This document shows positions 1 through 20,560 of a DNA stretch of 64,000 nucleotides, in pieces. The notes beneath the pieces are model-generated. The model saw nothing but the letters and a program-made list of their open reading frames with translations. It did not search any database and had not been told where the DNA came from. Within the stretch, counting starts at the first letter, position 1; every line of letters starts with the position of its first letter. A program made the position numbers and the translations under genes. Origin of the DNA: Apis mellifera (Eukaryota; Arthropoda; Insecta; Hymenoptera; Apidae); contig NC_037648.1 in NCBI RefSeq assembly GCF_003254395.2, positions 13,454,330 to 13,518,329 on the forward strand, written 5' to 3'.

Positions 1-37
1 AATTATATTTATACCATAGATTGTAGAAAGCGATACC

Positions 38-780
38 ATGAACAAGAACGTGGCAGAAACACAAGTTTCTGAAAGCAGTATGTATGAAGCGGAAATCAAT
101 ATGAATAACCAGAGTCAAGATTCAGTTAATAAAGAACAGGATATCGAAAGTCAATCGTTTGATTTGATTACGCTAAATCATTCTAATATACGGAAACATT
201 CTAGTGATGAATCTTCTTTACTTACCATTGAAACAAGTTTGCATAATTATTATTTAACGATAAGATTGAAATTCTATATAATGAATAATTGAAATATTGA
301 TCGTTATTTTTATTTAGATAACTATCAAATGGTAAAAGAGGCGCATAGCTTAGAAGAATGGGGTAAAATAGTAGATAATGCGCTACGAGAAACTTCTGGT
401 ATTAATAATAATAATCGTAAAACTGTTCCTCTTTATGATTTTTATTAAGTTACTTTTTAATTCCAGATGAGGTACAATCTGTTAAAAAAACAATTAATAT
501 GTTCGAGAAACGTGTCAATAGTGAAGAAACAAAAACAGAAAGTTATATAAATATCTTATTTAAAATTTCAAGTTAATTTAATAAACAAATTTATATTAGA
601 TGCAAATATTTTATAGAGCACGAGGACTCTTGCATTATTCTGCATCGTCAAGAAACGAATGCTGGTGATTCTGTTATGCAAATTACTTCCGAGCGAAACA
701 TGAAACCTCAAAAATTAATCGAAATTAATGATGGAATAAATGTTTCGATCAAAGTAAAACAAAAAAAAAATTATCGTTTT

Positions 781-822
<42 letters not shown>

Positions 823-1968
823 CGTCCGATTTATTTTATTTACAATTTTTACAATTTATTTCACTTTTTAATTAAAGGGTAGTGGTGATGAAAATTCACC
901 AATAGTTGATCTACGGACACCGTTGAACATCTTAGAAACTTATGCAAAACGTTGCAAAACCTCGGTCGAATATGAATACAATGAAAGTCCGCATCGTCTC
1001 AAATCAAGCGTTTACGTGATACGTGGAAATCTTGGTGGATTTGCTGGTAATGTCTTATGTAAATATGTAACAAATTCATTCGATATCTTTTTTAAATTTT
1101 ACAAACTCTTTCACATGACTTCGTTTATGTTTCTCATTATTATTTTCTTTCTTTCTTTTTTCAATTAAAAAACTCTTTAAAAACTGTCTATAGAACACTC
1201 TACCCAATAGCACATAACCTAAAAGTGAATATCACAAAAATTATATTCACAAAAATTCGTTCAAAATTCTCTTTTTTCCTTTCTCGAAATGGACAATCGC
1301 TTAATACGTGTAAAATTGTGTAAAATTTAAACAGCAACGTGTAGAGGTTTCTCCGAAGAATCAACGAAAAACGATCTGGCCGCGACAATTCTGCAAATGA
1401 TCGCGAATAAACAGATGAAGGATGAGAAGATTGGTACGCTTGCCGATCTTACACGTGAAGAGTATGTTTAATAAAAATTTAATTCACATTCACCGTTCGA
1501 ATCACAATTACTAATCACTGGATATAATATCCAATTTGACAGATTGTTAGAAATAATTAATCTAGGCATGGACGGTCTGAGAGAAACTGCTCAAAGAAAG
1601 TTGTACCAACTTTGCCTCGAAAAAGAAGTGCCAGTCCCAAAGTATACTGTAGAAAAGGAGAAAACATATCAGGGTTTAACTTATGTCGCTACTTGTTCCG
1701 CGTTAGGTTACACTAGCGAAGGTTTACTTTTTAGATATATATATATACATATATATATAATATTTTCCTTTCTCTGTTCAACGTATTTCTTCTCTCTCTT
1801 CTTTCATCTTCTTCTTTTTGTGTTTTATTTACCCATTTATTTTCTATAATAAATTTAGGTCGTGGCTTGAGAGAATGTGTGGCCAAGAAAGCAGCCGCTG
1901 ACGAGTTGTACCATCAATACTATGAAGATGAGAAAGCAAGATTGAAGGTAAGTTTTTTTTTTTTTTAG
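38..1968 (+). CDS. dsRNA-binding domain protein, two dsRBD-like domains
   Basis: Eight coding exons join in frame: 38-236, 318-416, 467-541, 617-753, 878-1046, 1335-1461, 1543-1721 and 1859-1968, giving 364 residues. An in-frame TAG just upstream of the ATG at 38 supports that start. The first 170 residues are polar and low in complexity. Residues about 184-256 form a dsRBD-like fold that starts TPLNILETYAKRC and ends in an Ala/Leu-rich helix. Residues about 286-355 form a second one, ending RECVAKKAAADELYHQY, the classic Ala/Lys-rich last helix of a dsRBD. This suggests double-stranded RNA binding, as in RNAi cofactors of the R2D2/Loquacious/PACT type, but I cannot assign an orthologue. The last exon reads through a GTAAGT donor-like site at 1948 into a T tract and stops at TAG 1966-1968; the gene may instead splice onward. 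Domain call is good; exon 1-4 borders and the 3' end are less sure. Confidence 0.72.
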
Positions 1969-1981
1969 AATTGGTATAAGG

Positions 1982-4796
1982 TTATGGTATCTTAGTGACG
2001 ATCCAAGGCAATTGGCCGGTTTTCTTGAATGACCAATAGTCGTAAAGTAATTTTCCAATGATTAAAAATATCAGAAATGCAAGAATGATATTTAACACGT
2101 CCAAGGGATGGATTATAGAATCTTCATCGGAAGAAACGCAAATTTCAGTGCGTTTCAAATCTCTTATCTTTAAAAAATATATATATATATATTCAATTTT
2201 ATTAGATCTATCTCGTTTTAAGAATTAATTAACTGAAATTATTATATTAAAAACTTACAATTCTATCCGAATTATCATCTCCATTGTTAGGAGAACATCT
2301 GACGTCATTGATATCTTTTATTAGATTTGTGTATCTAATTAAAAGATCCTATATATAAATTATATGCATAAATTTCAATACTTTCAATATCTTCAACGAT
2401 TTTAATATTTTTGTGATCTCTTTAAATAAATAGAAAAAAAAAAGGAACGTCCATATTTGTCTTTCATTGTCTTTATACGTTTTTACTTATTATTTACCTG
2501 GAAACCTGGTGTAAAAAGGCAGTCGCATGTCCATGGATTTTTCCCAAGATACAAACTCACTGCATTCCCATTGTGTTGTAACACGTTTTCCAGAGCGTAT
2601 GTGGGCAGCTGGAAGGAAAAGTTTTTTCAAAGTTTCATTCCAACGACTTTTAGCTTTAATCCTTAATTAACAATGCTAATTCCAATCCTCTTAAATGCAA
2701 ATCCCCCTCCTTTTTTTTTCTGTTTCAGTAACATGTTTTCCAATCATCAATATACAAACATCCGTTAGTTTGTTCCCACGAAGACTGAACAATCGAAAAT
2801 GATCCATCCAACTAGATCCCTCCAATTGAACGATCGATTCGATTTTATTACCATCCAAATACAGGTCTATCACTCCCTTGTACACAGGATTCGTTGTAAG
2901 TGGCCTCAAATCCTTTATCTGCAATTCAGACAATTCCTATTCTATTTCTCTTCTCCAATATCATTTCAAATAAATGAGAAAGAGAAAAGGAAAAGACAAA
3001 ATCTTGAAAAAATCTCAATTTATAGTTACAAATATATATATATATATATTGCAACCTTGTTTCCAGACAAATGAAGAGTGGTAGTATTTGCGGGCAAAAA
3101 GCTTGGCATCTCGGTTAATCCACGATGGCTACAATTTACAGAAGCGAAAGCCATTAATTGCTTGTAAATGTGCTTTCCTCCATTACCAACCACGTATACC
3201 AATTCACAATCACATACAGTCTTTGTACATTCCTCTTTCAAAGTCTGGAACAAGTAAATTTACCAAGTTTTGGAAAAGATCTATAGATTAATGATACGTT
3301 GTTGTATATGAATAAAATATATAATGTGAAATCGAGATTACATTGATTATTTCTACGACCGGGATCAGTGGTCTGCCGTCGTACGGGGCCGTGCAACGCA
3401 GATACTCTTTGTCGGCTATCTTGTGTCCTAAGGAGCCCTTTTCTCTGTTCAATATCCATTTCGTCTCCTCCATACATTTCAAAGGATTACCTTTACGAAC
3501 GAGGCTTTTTATTACAATTATTTTTTTCTTTTTTTTTTCCTATTATAAAATTAGATCATACAAAAATGTTAATTATCTAATTTTTTTTTTTACCAGAGAG
3601 ATAAATGTGATGTAAAGAAGGGATGTTAAATGTTGCAACGTTCAGTTCTGGAAAACTGTTGTTACGAAAATCAAGGATCCTCAAGTTCGAAAGATTGGCG
3701 AACGCATTCTCTGGAACTTCCTTTAACCCAGTCCCGGTTATTTCTATTCTCTAAAGAAGAAAAGAAGAGAGAAGAAGAAGAAGAAAATACCTCTTGATAG
3801 AAAAAAACAAAATCGTTTTAATATCGAGGAGAAACGATCAAACCTCAATCGAACGAGATTCGTTTGGAAATGGCTTGATCAACGTGGTTAAATTTCCCCT
3901 TTTGATTTCAAGCTTTCTCAAAGAAGGAAATCCCTGGAGAACGTCGCGAGGATCGAAAATCGGCAGTGGCCAATAACAGAGCACCAATGTTCGTACGTTT
4001 TCACCTCTAAACAATTATCCTTAAATGTAATATCCTTTATCCTCTTGTTATCTCTCTTATTTAAATTGTTTATTAGTAAGATGATAAGTGATAATCACCC
4101 GCTCCTCCATTTATCCTCGAGGCCGTGAAAACAAACCAAACGGTGATCGTGTTGCTTGCACAACGTGCTCGTGTTTGACTTTGTTTGATACGAGTCGCAA
4201 TTTTCTTCGTACGCGTGGACCAACGAAAATTGCAAATTTATCCAGAATAATATCCTATAAATTTTTAATAATAATCGTCCAGAAAATAACAGTAATTATT
4301 ATTATTATACTTTCTTTTTCTTCTTTTTTTTTTTAATACAATAATAAAAAGAAGCATTGTTAAAAAAAATTTTATACGCGAGTTTAATCAAAAATTTATC
4401 TGTTTATTTTTTTTCGAGTTTTGGATATTGCCTTAAAAAATAATGACACAACATTATCTAATCTTTGATAATTTAATTCTCTTATAAACAAGGAAGTGCG
4501 CAAAACTTCATATGCGCCATAGTTATTATGCAAATAATAATAATAATGATGATGACTCGTTGCTTATCTAATCGTTTATTGTCTTAATTTTCTCTTTCTC
4601 TTTGAACGAAAAAGAAATTTATTTATTTTTTTCTATTGATCATGTAGTATTCTTATTTTGTATAATATTTGTTTTTTAAATTAAATTTAATCTCGAAAGA
4701 TTCGCATAAAAAAGAAAGAAATTGAAAATGAAATAATAATAATAATGAAAAAAGAAAATTTACTTACAAAAAAATGTGGCACGGTACTTCCCCCAT
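1982..4796 (-). CDS. swi2: LRR transmembrane protein, singed wings 2-like
   Basis: Ten exons on the minus strand join in frame to 462 residues: 4796-4768, 4254-4099, 4006-3844, 3750-3594, 3490-3342, 3244-3056, 2918-2760, 2608-2498, 2348-2259 and 2167-1982. Exons 1 and 2 together make a clear signal peptide, about residues 1-24, ending SLVHA before YEENC. A Cys-bearing N-terminal region follows, then leucine-rich repeats (for example LSNLRILDFRNNSF), a Cys-rich linker (NPLKCMEETKW, later EECTKTVCDCEL), a second LRR block, an LRRCT-like cap (NPWTCDCLFTPGFQ) and one membrane helix near residues 425-443 with a short cytoplasmic tail. The layout and motifs such as LVLCYWP resemble insect singed wings 2/halfway proteins; the orthologue name is from memory of that family and is moderately sure. 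Probably a cell-surface protein. Its stop is 13 bp from that of the convergent gene. Confidence 0.8.
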
Positions 4797-6804
4797 TTTG
4801 GATTTAAATCGGAAGGTAATTTTGCACATTTGAAAAAATATAATATAAATCTGATAAAGGTTCAAACTCACGAATTTTCCATAAGTAAGTATTTTTTTTT
4901 TTTTTTTCTAATCGTTCGAGTACACGAGAAATAAAAAGATCATATTCGAATACGATACGTAAACATGGACCGAGGGCCAGTAAATGCTAATAAGAAAGTC
5001 GAAGCTGATCCTCTTCTGTCAGATGAATAACTAAGATGCGAGGGTTTAACTAGAAGAGAACATATTGCAAAATATGAGCGCAGACGCAGACATTCGATTT
5101 ACACAGTGCGCTAATGCATATTGCGATAATTAGATATTTTAAGATGAAAAAAACAACGACTTGTAATCATTTACCGAAATATTATGATCGTTTATATATA
5201 TATATATTAAAAAGGAAAAAGTATTTGATAGATTTTTTTAACAATATTTGTTAAGTTATTTTAAAAATTGTAAATTTTGTACAATTCAATTATATTCATT
5301 TATGTTATACGATTCGTGATGAAAAAGGAAGTTTTAGTTTTAATAAAGAAAAAAAGATGAATGATTTTCACACATTCATATGACTATAAATTCATTTAAT
5401 AATAATGTTTTAATATTGAAACACAATCTATTTGAAGTATGCAGGTAAGTTAGTTATATTTTTCGATGTATATTGTTTAATGTAAATTTTCGCACGAAAG
5501 CGATATTTATGATGATCCGAAACCTCTTTCCAGTTATATTATCCTAATACAAAGAACGAAATGTAATAGCAATTTATTATTATTATATAGTTGCCATTTA
5601 GCGTTAAAACACCTCTGTTTGTAGTATATTCTCCTGATACAAGAAGTAACTTTTGAGGGAAAATTCAGCACTATAAATTCGCATCTTACTTGTGTCCTCT
5701 TATAACAGTATGCGATCCTAATATTATGAGTAGTTTTGAATCGAGTTTCGTGATTATTTTATTTTGTACAATGAAAATATGAATGAAGAAAAATAATGTA
5801 AAGTAAAGAATTAGAATGTGCGATTTTATTTTCGTAATAATATTTTCGTTTTATATTCAAGTATAAAATATATTAGATTGATTAATTAGATATTTTTTTT
5901 TATAGATAGATTGTTAATAATATTCGTCAAAATTAAAACTATTATACAATTAATTAATAATCTTTCAAATGTATATTATACATATATAATGAATAACATA
6001 AAAGATAAAAATGTAAAAAATTTGATTTAATAAAATAGAAGAGAATAAAATAATGATTTAATGATTTGAAAGAAAGAGAAAGAAAAAGAGAGAGAAAAAA
6101 TAATTTAAAAATAAATTATGAAAATTTCGTCATACGAAAAATTAAATATTATGATAGATTTATATTTTTTTTATGCAAATATATATTAATTTATTTGTTT
6201 TCTTATTATTGTTTATTTTTTAAAAATATCAACGAACAAATTAACTTCATTATTATTCACAATATTTAATTTTATCAATATTATTTTTTTATATTATGAC
6301 ATTAGGAAATTATGTAAAACAGTTCTAAAAATAAATGTTATTTGATAGAATATCAGTATTTGAATTAACAAAAAAAGGCTTGATAAGCAATAATAAAAAT
6401 ATATATAATTAAGATAAATCAACCAACCAATAAATTGGACAAATATATACATACTTTGATTGGTGTAGCTCTGTAGAACTTATCCAAAACACATGTCCTC
6501 TTTTACCAGCAGAGGTCCTAGTAACGGATGCAGTCTTTATGAAAAAGAATTCACATGGATATCCATATAATACTAAAGACTGTTACAAATCCATAGGTTT
6601 TCTGAACACGCACCCTAATCGCTTTCACCCTGTGTGGCTAAGTATTTGATGAAATTTCGGCGCATAAAGTGCCTAGAATTCGACGTTGTGGATTGCTATC
6701 GATAAGCATCGTGGTAACGTCAGAATTCACATTCCCACAGCGTCTCGATTATATTTCGCGCCTAAGTACGTTACGCTAATATAACACAAACTTGTTGCAG
6801 ATTA
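4797..6804. other. Intergenic AT-rich spacer
   Basis: Spacer between the start of the LRR gene and Ubc9. It is very AT-rich with homopolymer runs. The 5' end of Ubc9 lies in its last part: CTTGTTGCAG directly before the Ubc9 ATG region looks like a 3' splice site, so a noncoding 5' exon probably sits near 6650-6780. A plus-strand frame is open from about 6431 to 6648 without an early ATG (first ATG 6538); I do not recognise it. Confidence 0.4.
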
Positions 6805-7757
6805 ATGTCAGGCATTGCGATTGCTAGGCTCGCCGAAGAGCGAAAAGCATGGAGGAAAGATCATCCTTTCGTAAGATATCTTTTTAATATATTGTTCTTT
6901 TCAATTACAATTTGTACGCGTGTATCCGTTTGATGGTCGTATGGTCAAAGTTTAGATTATTTCAACGTTAAAAATTGCATTAATAAATAAATTATATTTG
7001 TTTATGATATAATTTCAATATAATAATACTATTATTAAACATAAAAATTGTTTTCACCAAAATAATTGAATGGTTAGGAATCCTAACCTTTCACATCAAA
7101 ACGTGTATTGTTTGGACTGTTTCATGTATAATGGATATGTGAAATAAACGTCAATGTTTATGTATGATATGCATTAAATCATAACATTTTTTTTTACAGG
7201 GATTTGTAGCACGACCAGTTAAAAATCAAGATGGATCTCTTAACTTGATGAATTGGGAATGTGCCATACCAGGAAAAAAATCTGTGAGTTTTATGTAACA
7301 TAATGTATAAATATTATTCTGTCGATAACGTCTAATTCAATTTTGTAGACACCATGGGAAGGTGGATTATATAAACTACGTATGATTTTTAAGGATGATT
7401 ATCCCTCCAGTCCACCAAAATGTAAATTTGAACCTCCTTTATTTCATCCAAATGTCTATCCTTCAGGAACAGTATGTTTATCACTCTTAGATGAAGAGAA
7501 AGATTGGAGACCTGCCATTACAATTAAACAAATTCTACTTGGTATACAAGATTTATTAAATGAACCTAATGTCAAAGATCCAGCTCAAGCAGAAGCATAT
7601 ACAATATATTGGTATTATATATTTATTTTAAATAACTGAATATTAATATTGTGTTTGATAATGCAACAAATATTCTTCTTTTTATCGTAGTCAAAATCGC
7701 TTGGAATATGAAAAACGTGTGAGAGCTCAAGCCAGAGCAATGGCTCCACAGGAATAA
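6805..7757 (+). CDS. lwr: SUMO-conjugating enzyme UBC9
   Basis: Four exons, 6805-6870, 7200-7283, 7349-7611 and 7691-7757, join in frame to 159 residues, the usual length of the family. The protein starts MSGIAIARLAEERKAWRKDH and ends close to QARAMAPQE, matching UBC9 (UBE2I, Drosophila lesswright) nearly throughout. The catalytic cysteine is Cys93 in the stretch YPSGTVCLSLLDEEKDWRP, at the same position as in human UBC9, followed by the Asp/Lys-rich loop that contacts substrate consensus motifs. It is the E2 that takes SUMO from the SAE1/2 E1 and passes it to lysines on nuclear proteins. A CAG acceptor stands just before the ATG, so the 5' UTR is probably spliced. No anomalies seen. Confidence 0.97.
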
Positions 7758-8711
7758 AATTATATTGAGTCTCATTAAATTCAAATATTCCAATTACATG
7801 AGGAGGTTATCATATATCTATAGTATATTCTAATAATGATCTACATTTCTTATCTTTTTTATAAGTAACATTAGCATATGATGTAGCTAATTTACTATTA
7901 TTTGCATTTTTGTTCTTGTTTCGTTGACAAAATTCTTATATGTATACATATTCTCTAGAAACAACACTAATCTCATAAGGCATAAAAAGATATCCTACGA
8001 TTCCGATGAAAAATATTATTGAAAAATTTTACATAATATCACAATAAATTATATATTATCATTTATTTGTAAAATGTGGAAAGCATTTCTTTTTTAAGTT
8101 AAAAAATTTAATTCTTAAGGCTTAGTGACAATTATTGATAAGTCGTGAAAATAAGATATGTAAGAAAATGAAAAAACGTGATATAGTTTCAAAACATCTA
8201 TTCATTCTGCAGATTTTAAACTGTCAATATCTTTAAAAAAAAAAAAAAATGTATTTAAAAATCTCATAAGCATTGTACAAATCGTAAAATAAAGTATTCC
8301 AATTAAAATTCAATTTTATTGATTTTAAAAATTAAATTAAAATTGCTTGAAAAAAAAAATCATAATAACTATTGATACATCTATATAAATATGAAATATC
8401 TAATACATTTAGATGACTTGCAATATTATCTTTATCTCATTAATATAATCTTGTAATAGAATAGAAGAATTTTTAGTCAGTGTTCGGAATTCTGCTAAAG
8501 TAGATCAATCAACGTTCTATCTTATATATTTTGTTTCACATTCGCTTGATTATCGATCGTGGCATTTGTATAATTTACTCGTACGAAGAACATTAATTTC
8601 GACTCGAAGTATCGGAAAATTTTCAAGTGTGAATTGAATCAATCATTCTTTCCTATAAAAGTATATATTTAAACAAAGTATAAATTTAATCAATATTTAT
8701 ATAATTTAATC
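7758..8711. other. Ubc9 3' UTR and intergenic spacer
   Basis: AT-rich, no gene seen. It holds the Ubc9 3' UTR (an AATAAA lies near 8043) and the presumed promoter and 5' UTR of the VKOR gene. Confidence 0.4.
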
Positions 8712-9797
8712 ATGTCTGTAAAAAATTATAACAGAAACCTTGCAAAAACTATGCGGAAATTGAACGTCGGAATTATCACAACATGTATCGTAGGTTTTGC
8801 TGTTTCTTATTACGCATACTCTGTAGAAGTTGCAAAGGAAAATGATAATTTATACGAAGCAATGTGCGACATTAGCGAGCACGTTAGTTGCACAAAAGCA
8901 TTTTTCTCCGAGTAAGTATGCAAATATTATTTTAAAATATATATGGTATTGAACTAATAATATATATTTTGTGTATAAGAAAAATATATAAAAACTTGTT
9001 CACAATACGAAGAAGTGTCTTATGATTGATGAAAATTTTCAAGCTTGTAATAAAAGAAAAACATTTTATTTAATATATTATTTAATTTCAAATCTTTGAA
9101 GACATATTTTTGAATCGATATAATTTATAAATGTGAATATGTATACTTAAGATAAATTTTATATAATTATATATTAAAGATTATTTTACATAGAAATCAA
9201 CCTTAATTTCAATGACAACTTGCGCATGCGTTCAGACTGAATTTTGAATCAAGTTTTTTTTATACAATATTTTAATACCATTTTATAAGAAAAATTAATA
9301 CATTTGATTTTTCGATTTAAAAATATTTCATCGATTAAATTTATTTTTAATACATAGTGTAATAAACAATTGATTTTATGTTTCAGATATGGAAAAGGTT
9401 TTGGAATAATTCCAAAAACATCTCTTTTATATATACCAAATCCTATATATGGATTAATATTTTATACTTTAGTCGCAATACTGAGTACGTATTGTTTATA
9501 TTCAATAAATTGCAATCATGTAATCAATTGAGGTAAAATATATTTTTTTTTATTCTTAATAATATTTATAATAACAATTTTTTAGGTGTATCAAATCGAT
9601 ATGTTACATCAATTTTGGTTGTAACATTAGGAATTTTTGCAAATATCGGTACAATTTTTCTAGCTTTAATTTTATACAAATTAAATAATATTTGCGTGGT
9701 CTGTGTTAGTATTTATATCCTAAATGCCATTCTCTTAATATTTGCAATTAAAAAACATCGAAGATTATTTCGAAATCGACAAATAAAATCGAACTAA
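8712..9797 (+). CDS. Vkor: Vitamin K epoxide reductase (VKORC1-like)
   Basis: Three exons, 8712-8911, 9387-9484 and 9586-9797, join in frame to 169 residues, close to the 163 of human VKORC1. It is an ER membrane thiol-quinone oxidoreductase with four hydrophobic segments (about residues 19-38, 86-103, 105-130 and 133-154). The loop cysteines Cys52 and Cys60 keep the 8-residue spacing of human Cys43/Cys51, the following FFSEYGKGFG keeps the conserved serine and the GFG signature, and the active-site CXXC is CVVC at 136-139. The TYA segment that contacts warfarin in mammals reads IYI here (142-144). Insects lack mammalian clotting factors, so its role is probably gamma-carboxylation of other substrates or disulfide chemistry. 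An AATAAA occurs near 9985. Confidence 0.93.
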
Positions 9798-10533
9798 ATA
9801 TTGATTTTTTTAAAACTTCTACATTTCTGAATATCATTTTTTTTAAAAAAAAAAAGTTCCTATGAATAGACTATATAATTATGATATTGATATTATTCAT
9901 TAAATATCGATATATAGTCTGACTTATTAAAATTTTATACATCATTTTTAGTAAAGCAATTTGTATATATCTTTGTATATATCAAAATAAATGTTATAAA
10001 AGGCAACTATATTCTGAAAGAATTATAATTTCATTTTAATATGATACAGAAATAAAATATTGCAAGATTTAACATTTAATCACATAACATTTCTAAAAAC
10101 AAATTATTATTGCTATCTCGTTCCCATCTACCTGATGATATGTAATCTTGGATTGTAACTGAATACATGAACTAAGAAAAAAAAAATAAATCATACGTGA
10201 ATTGTGTTGTGTAATAAGAATTTGTTTGAAAAAGTTAAGATAAAAATATACTTTCATTGGTTTATACAAAACAAATCTATCCTCCTATGAGTATGATCTA
10301 TATGATCAATATGGGCAATATCGAATGCAATACTTTACACTATAAATATTTTACATGAAAAGCTTAAATTATTCACAATAATAATAATATAATATACCCG
10401 CGTGATGAATTCCATTATAATGATGAAAGAAAAAAAAAAAGGAAAAAAAGAGAGAGAACCAGTTCATTGTTGAAATTATTTAAAAAAAAAAAAAAAAAGT
10501 CTCTAATCGAACAATTTAACAAAGATGAAGAAG
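9798..10533. other. Convergent 3' UTRs
   Basis: AT-rich gap between the VKOR stop and the stop of the next minus-strand gene, with A-runs near 10428 and 10481. It must carry both 3' UTRs; no other gene seen. Confidence 0.4.
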
Positions 10534-17876
<7,343 letters not shown>

Positions 17877-17939
17877 CTGTCGTGACAGGAAGTGGAATTA
17901 TCCGTTTCACGATGGATTTCTCCCTTCTATCTATCCCCT

Positions 17940-20560
17940 CTCTGAAATAAAAATATTGAATGTTTATAAGAATAAACTTCCTTAATTCTCTCCCAATAAA
18001 AGAGTGCCTATGAAATAAAAATGTTGAATATATAAAAATATATGATAAGTATCCTTTTCTAAAATTTGTTAAATTAATCCATTGGACGCAAGAATAGATA
18101 AATTAGATATTCCAGTAAAAATATAAAAATTAAATAGAAATATAAAGATTAAATAGATAAATCCAGTAAAAATATTGAATATATAAGAATATATCTTTCC
18201 TTGAAATTAACAATATCCAATGTACATAAGAATAGATAGTGTGAATAATATAGAAAAATTATTCCACAAAAATATTGAATATACAAGAATATATGCTTTC
18301 CTGAAATTAACAATAGGTAACATGAAAAAATTATATATAAAAATATTGAATATATAAGAATGTATCCTCTCTTAAAAACAATATCCATTGCACATAATAA
18401 AATAAATAATATGGGTAATGTGGAAAAGTGACTCCACAAAATTATTGAATATATATAAGAATATATCCTTCTTTGAAATTAATAATATCCATTGCACACA
18501 AGAATAGATAACGTGGAAAAATTCCTCCAGTAAAAATATTAAATATATAAGAATATATCCTTTCCTGAAATTAAAAATATCCATTGCATATAATAGAATA
18601 GATAATGTGGATAAATATATAAGAATATATATATCCTTCTCTGAAATTAACAATATCCATTGCACATAAGAATAGATAACGTGGAAAAATTCCTCTAGTA
18701 AAAATATTAAATATATAAAAATATATCCTTCTCTGAAATTAATAATATCCATTGCACGTAATAGAATAGATAATGTTAACTTGAAGAAATCATTGGAATA
18801 ATTTGAAGAATCATTCTTTCAATTTGAATTATAATAAAAGAGTGCCTTTTATCTATTCTCTGTGAAATAAAAATATTATATAATATAGAATTGTATATTC
18901 TTTCCTAAAATTCCTTAAATTAATCCATTGCACACAAGAATAGATAATGTGGAAAAATTACTCTACAAAAATATTAAATATACAAGAATATCCTTCTCTA
19001 AAATTAACAATATCCATTGCACACAAAAATAAATATTGTGGATAACATGGAAAAATATAGAATCCAGAGCCAGAAAGTGGATTTAATTTTCTTTTAACTT
19101 GAAGAAATCATTCTTGAAGTGGAATTATAATAAAAGAATACTTTCTATCTATCCTCTCTAAAATAAAAATATTGAATATATTAGAATATATGATAAATGT
19201 GTTAAATTTCTAAAATTCCTTAAATTAATCCATTACACAGAAGAATAGATAACGTGGAAAAATTACTCTTCAAAAATATTGAATATATAAGAATATCCTT
19301 TCCTAAAATTAACAATATCCATTGCACACAAAAATAATGTGGATAACATGGAAAAATATAAATGTATCCAGAGGCAGAAAGATAAATGGATTTAATTTTC
19401 TTTTAACTTGAAGAAATCATTCTTGAAGTGGAATTATAATAAAAGAATGCCTTCTATCTATCTTTTCTGAAAGAAAAATATATGATAAATGTGTATCCTT
19501 TTCTAAAATTCCTTAAATTAATCCATTGCACAAATAGATAATGGAAAAATTATTCCACAAGAATATATCCTTCCTTGAAATTAACAATATCCATTGCACA
19601 CAAGAATAGATAACATGGAAAAATTATTCCAATAAAAATATTGAAAGATATATAAAGGATATACAAGAATATATCCTTCCCTGAAATTAACAATATCCAT
19701 TGCTCACATAATAGAATAAATAATGTGGATAATATGGAAAAATGACTCCACAAAATTATTGAATATATATAAGAATATATCCTTCTCTAAAATTAATAAT
19801 ATCCATTGTACATAAAAATAGATAATGTGAATAATATGGAAAAATTATTTCACAAAAATATTGAATATAAGAAGAATATATCCTTCCCTAAAATTAATAA
19901 TATCCATTGCACATAAAAATAGATAATGTGTATAATATGGAAAAATTATTTCACAAAAATATTAAATATACAAAAATATATCCTTCCCTGAAATTAACAA
20001 TATCCATTGCACACAATAGAATAAATAATGTGAATAATATGGAAAGATTAGTCCACAAAAATATTGAATATACAAGAAAATATCCTTCCCTAAAATTAAC
20101 AATATCCATTGCTTATACAATAGAATAAATAATATGGATAATATGGAAAAATGACTCCACAAAAATATTGAATATACAAGAATATATCCTTCCTTGAAAT
20201 TAACAATATCCATTGCACACAATAGAATAAATAATGTGGATGATATGGAAAAATTATTTCACAAAAATATTGAATATATAAGAAAATATCCTTCCCTAAA
20301 ATTAACAATATCCATTGCTTATACAATAGAATAAATAATATGGATAATATGGAAAAATGACTCCACAAAAATATTGAATATATAAGAATATATCCTTCCC
20401 TAAAATTAACAATATCCATTGCACACAATAGAATAAATAATGTGGATGATATGAAAAGATTACTCCACAAAATTATTGAATATACAAGAAAATATCCTTC
20501 CCTGAAATGAATAATATCCATTGCAATAACATAGATAAAAATATATCTAGAGGCAGAAAG
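17940..20560. repeat. Minisatellite, unit about 103 bp, AT-rich
   Basis: A diverged tandem array. The marker ATATCCATTGC recurs near 18381, 18485, 18577, 18653, 18745, 19587, 19692, 19899, 19999, 20102, 20206, 20308, 20412 and 20514. Spacing in the younger right part is 100-107 bp; the left part is more diverged. A longer element with GAAGAAATCATTCTTGAAGT and CTTCTATCTATC recurs near 18800, 19100 and 19400, about 300 bp apart, suggesting a higher-order unit. Long hydrophobic minus-strand frames arise because many units are multiples of three; nothing shows they are translated. It lies just upstream of the first exon found for the minus-strand gene. Confidence 0.93.

Noticed and set aside
18149..20521. 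Hydrophobic minus-strand frames of 60-140 codons in the minisatellite
   Set aside because: They follow the repeat period and have no recognisable membrane-protein family; explained by unit lengths that are multiples of three.
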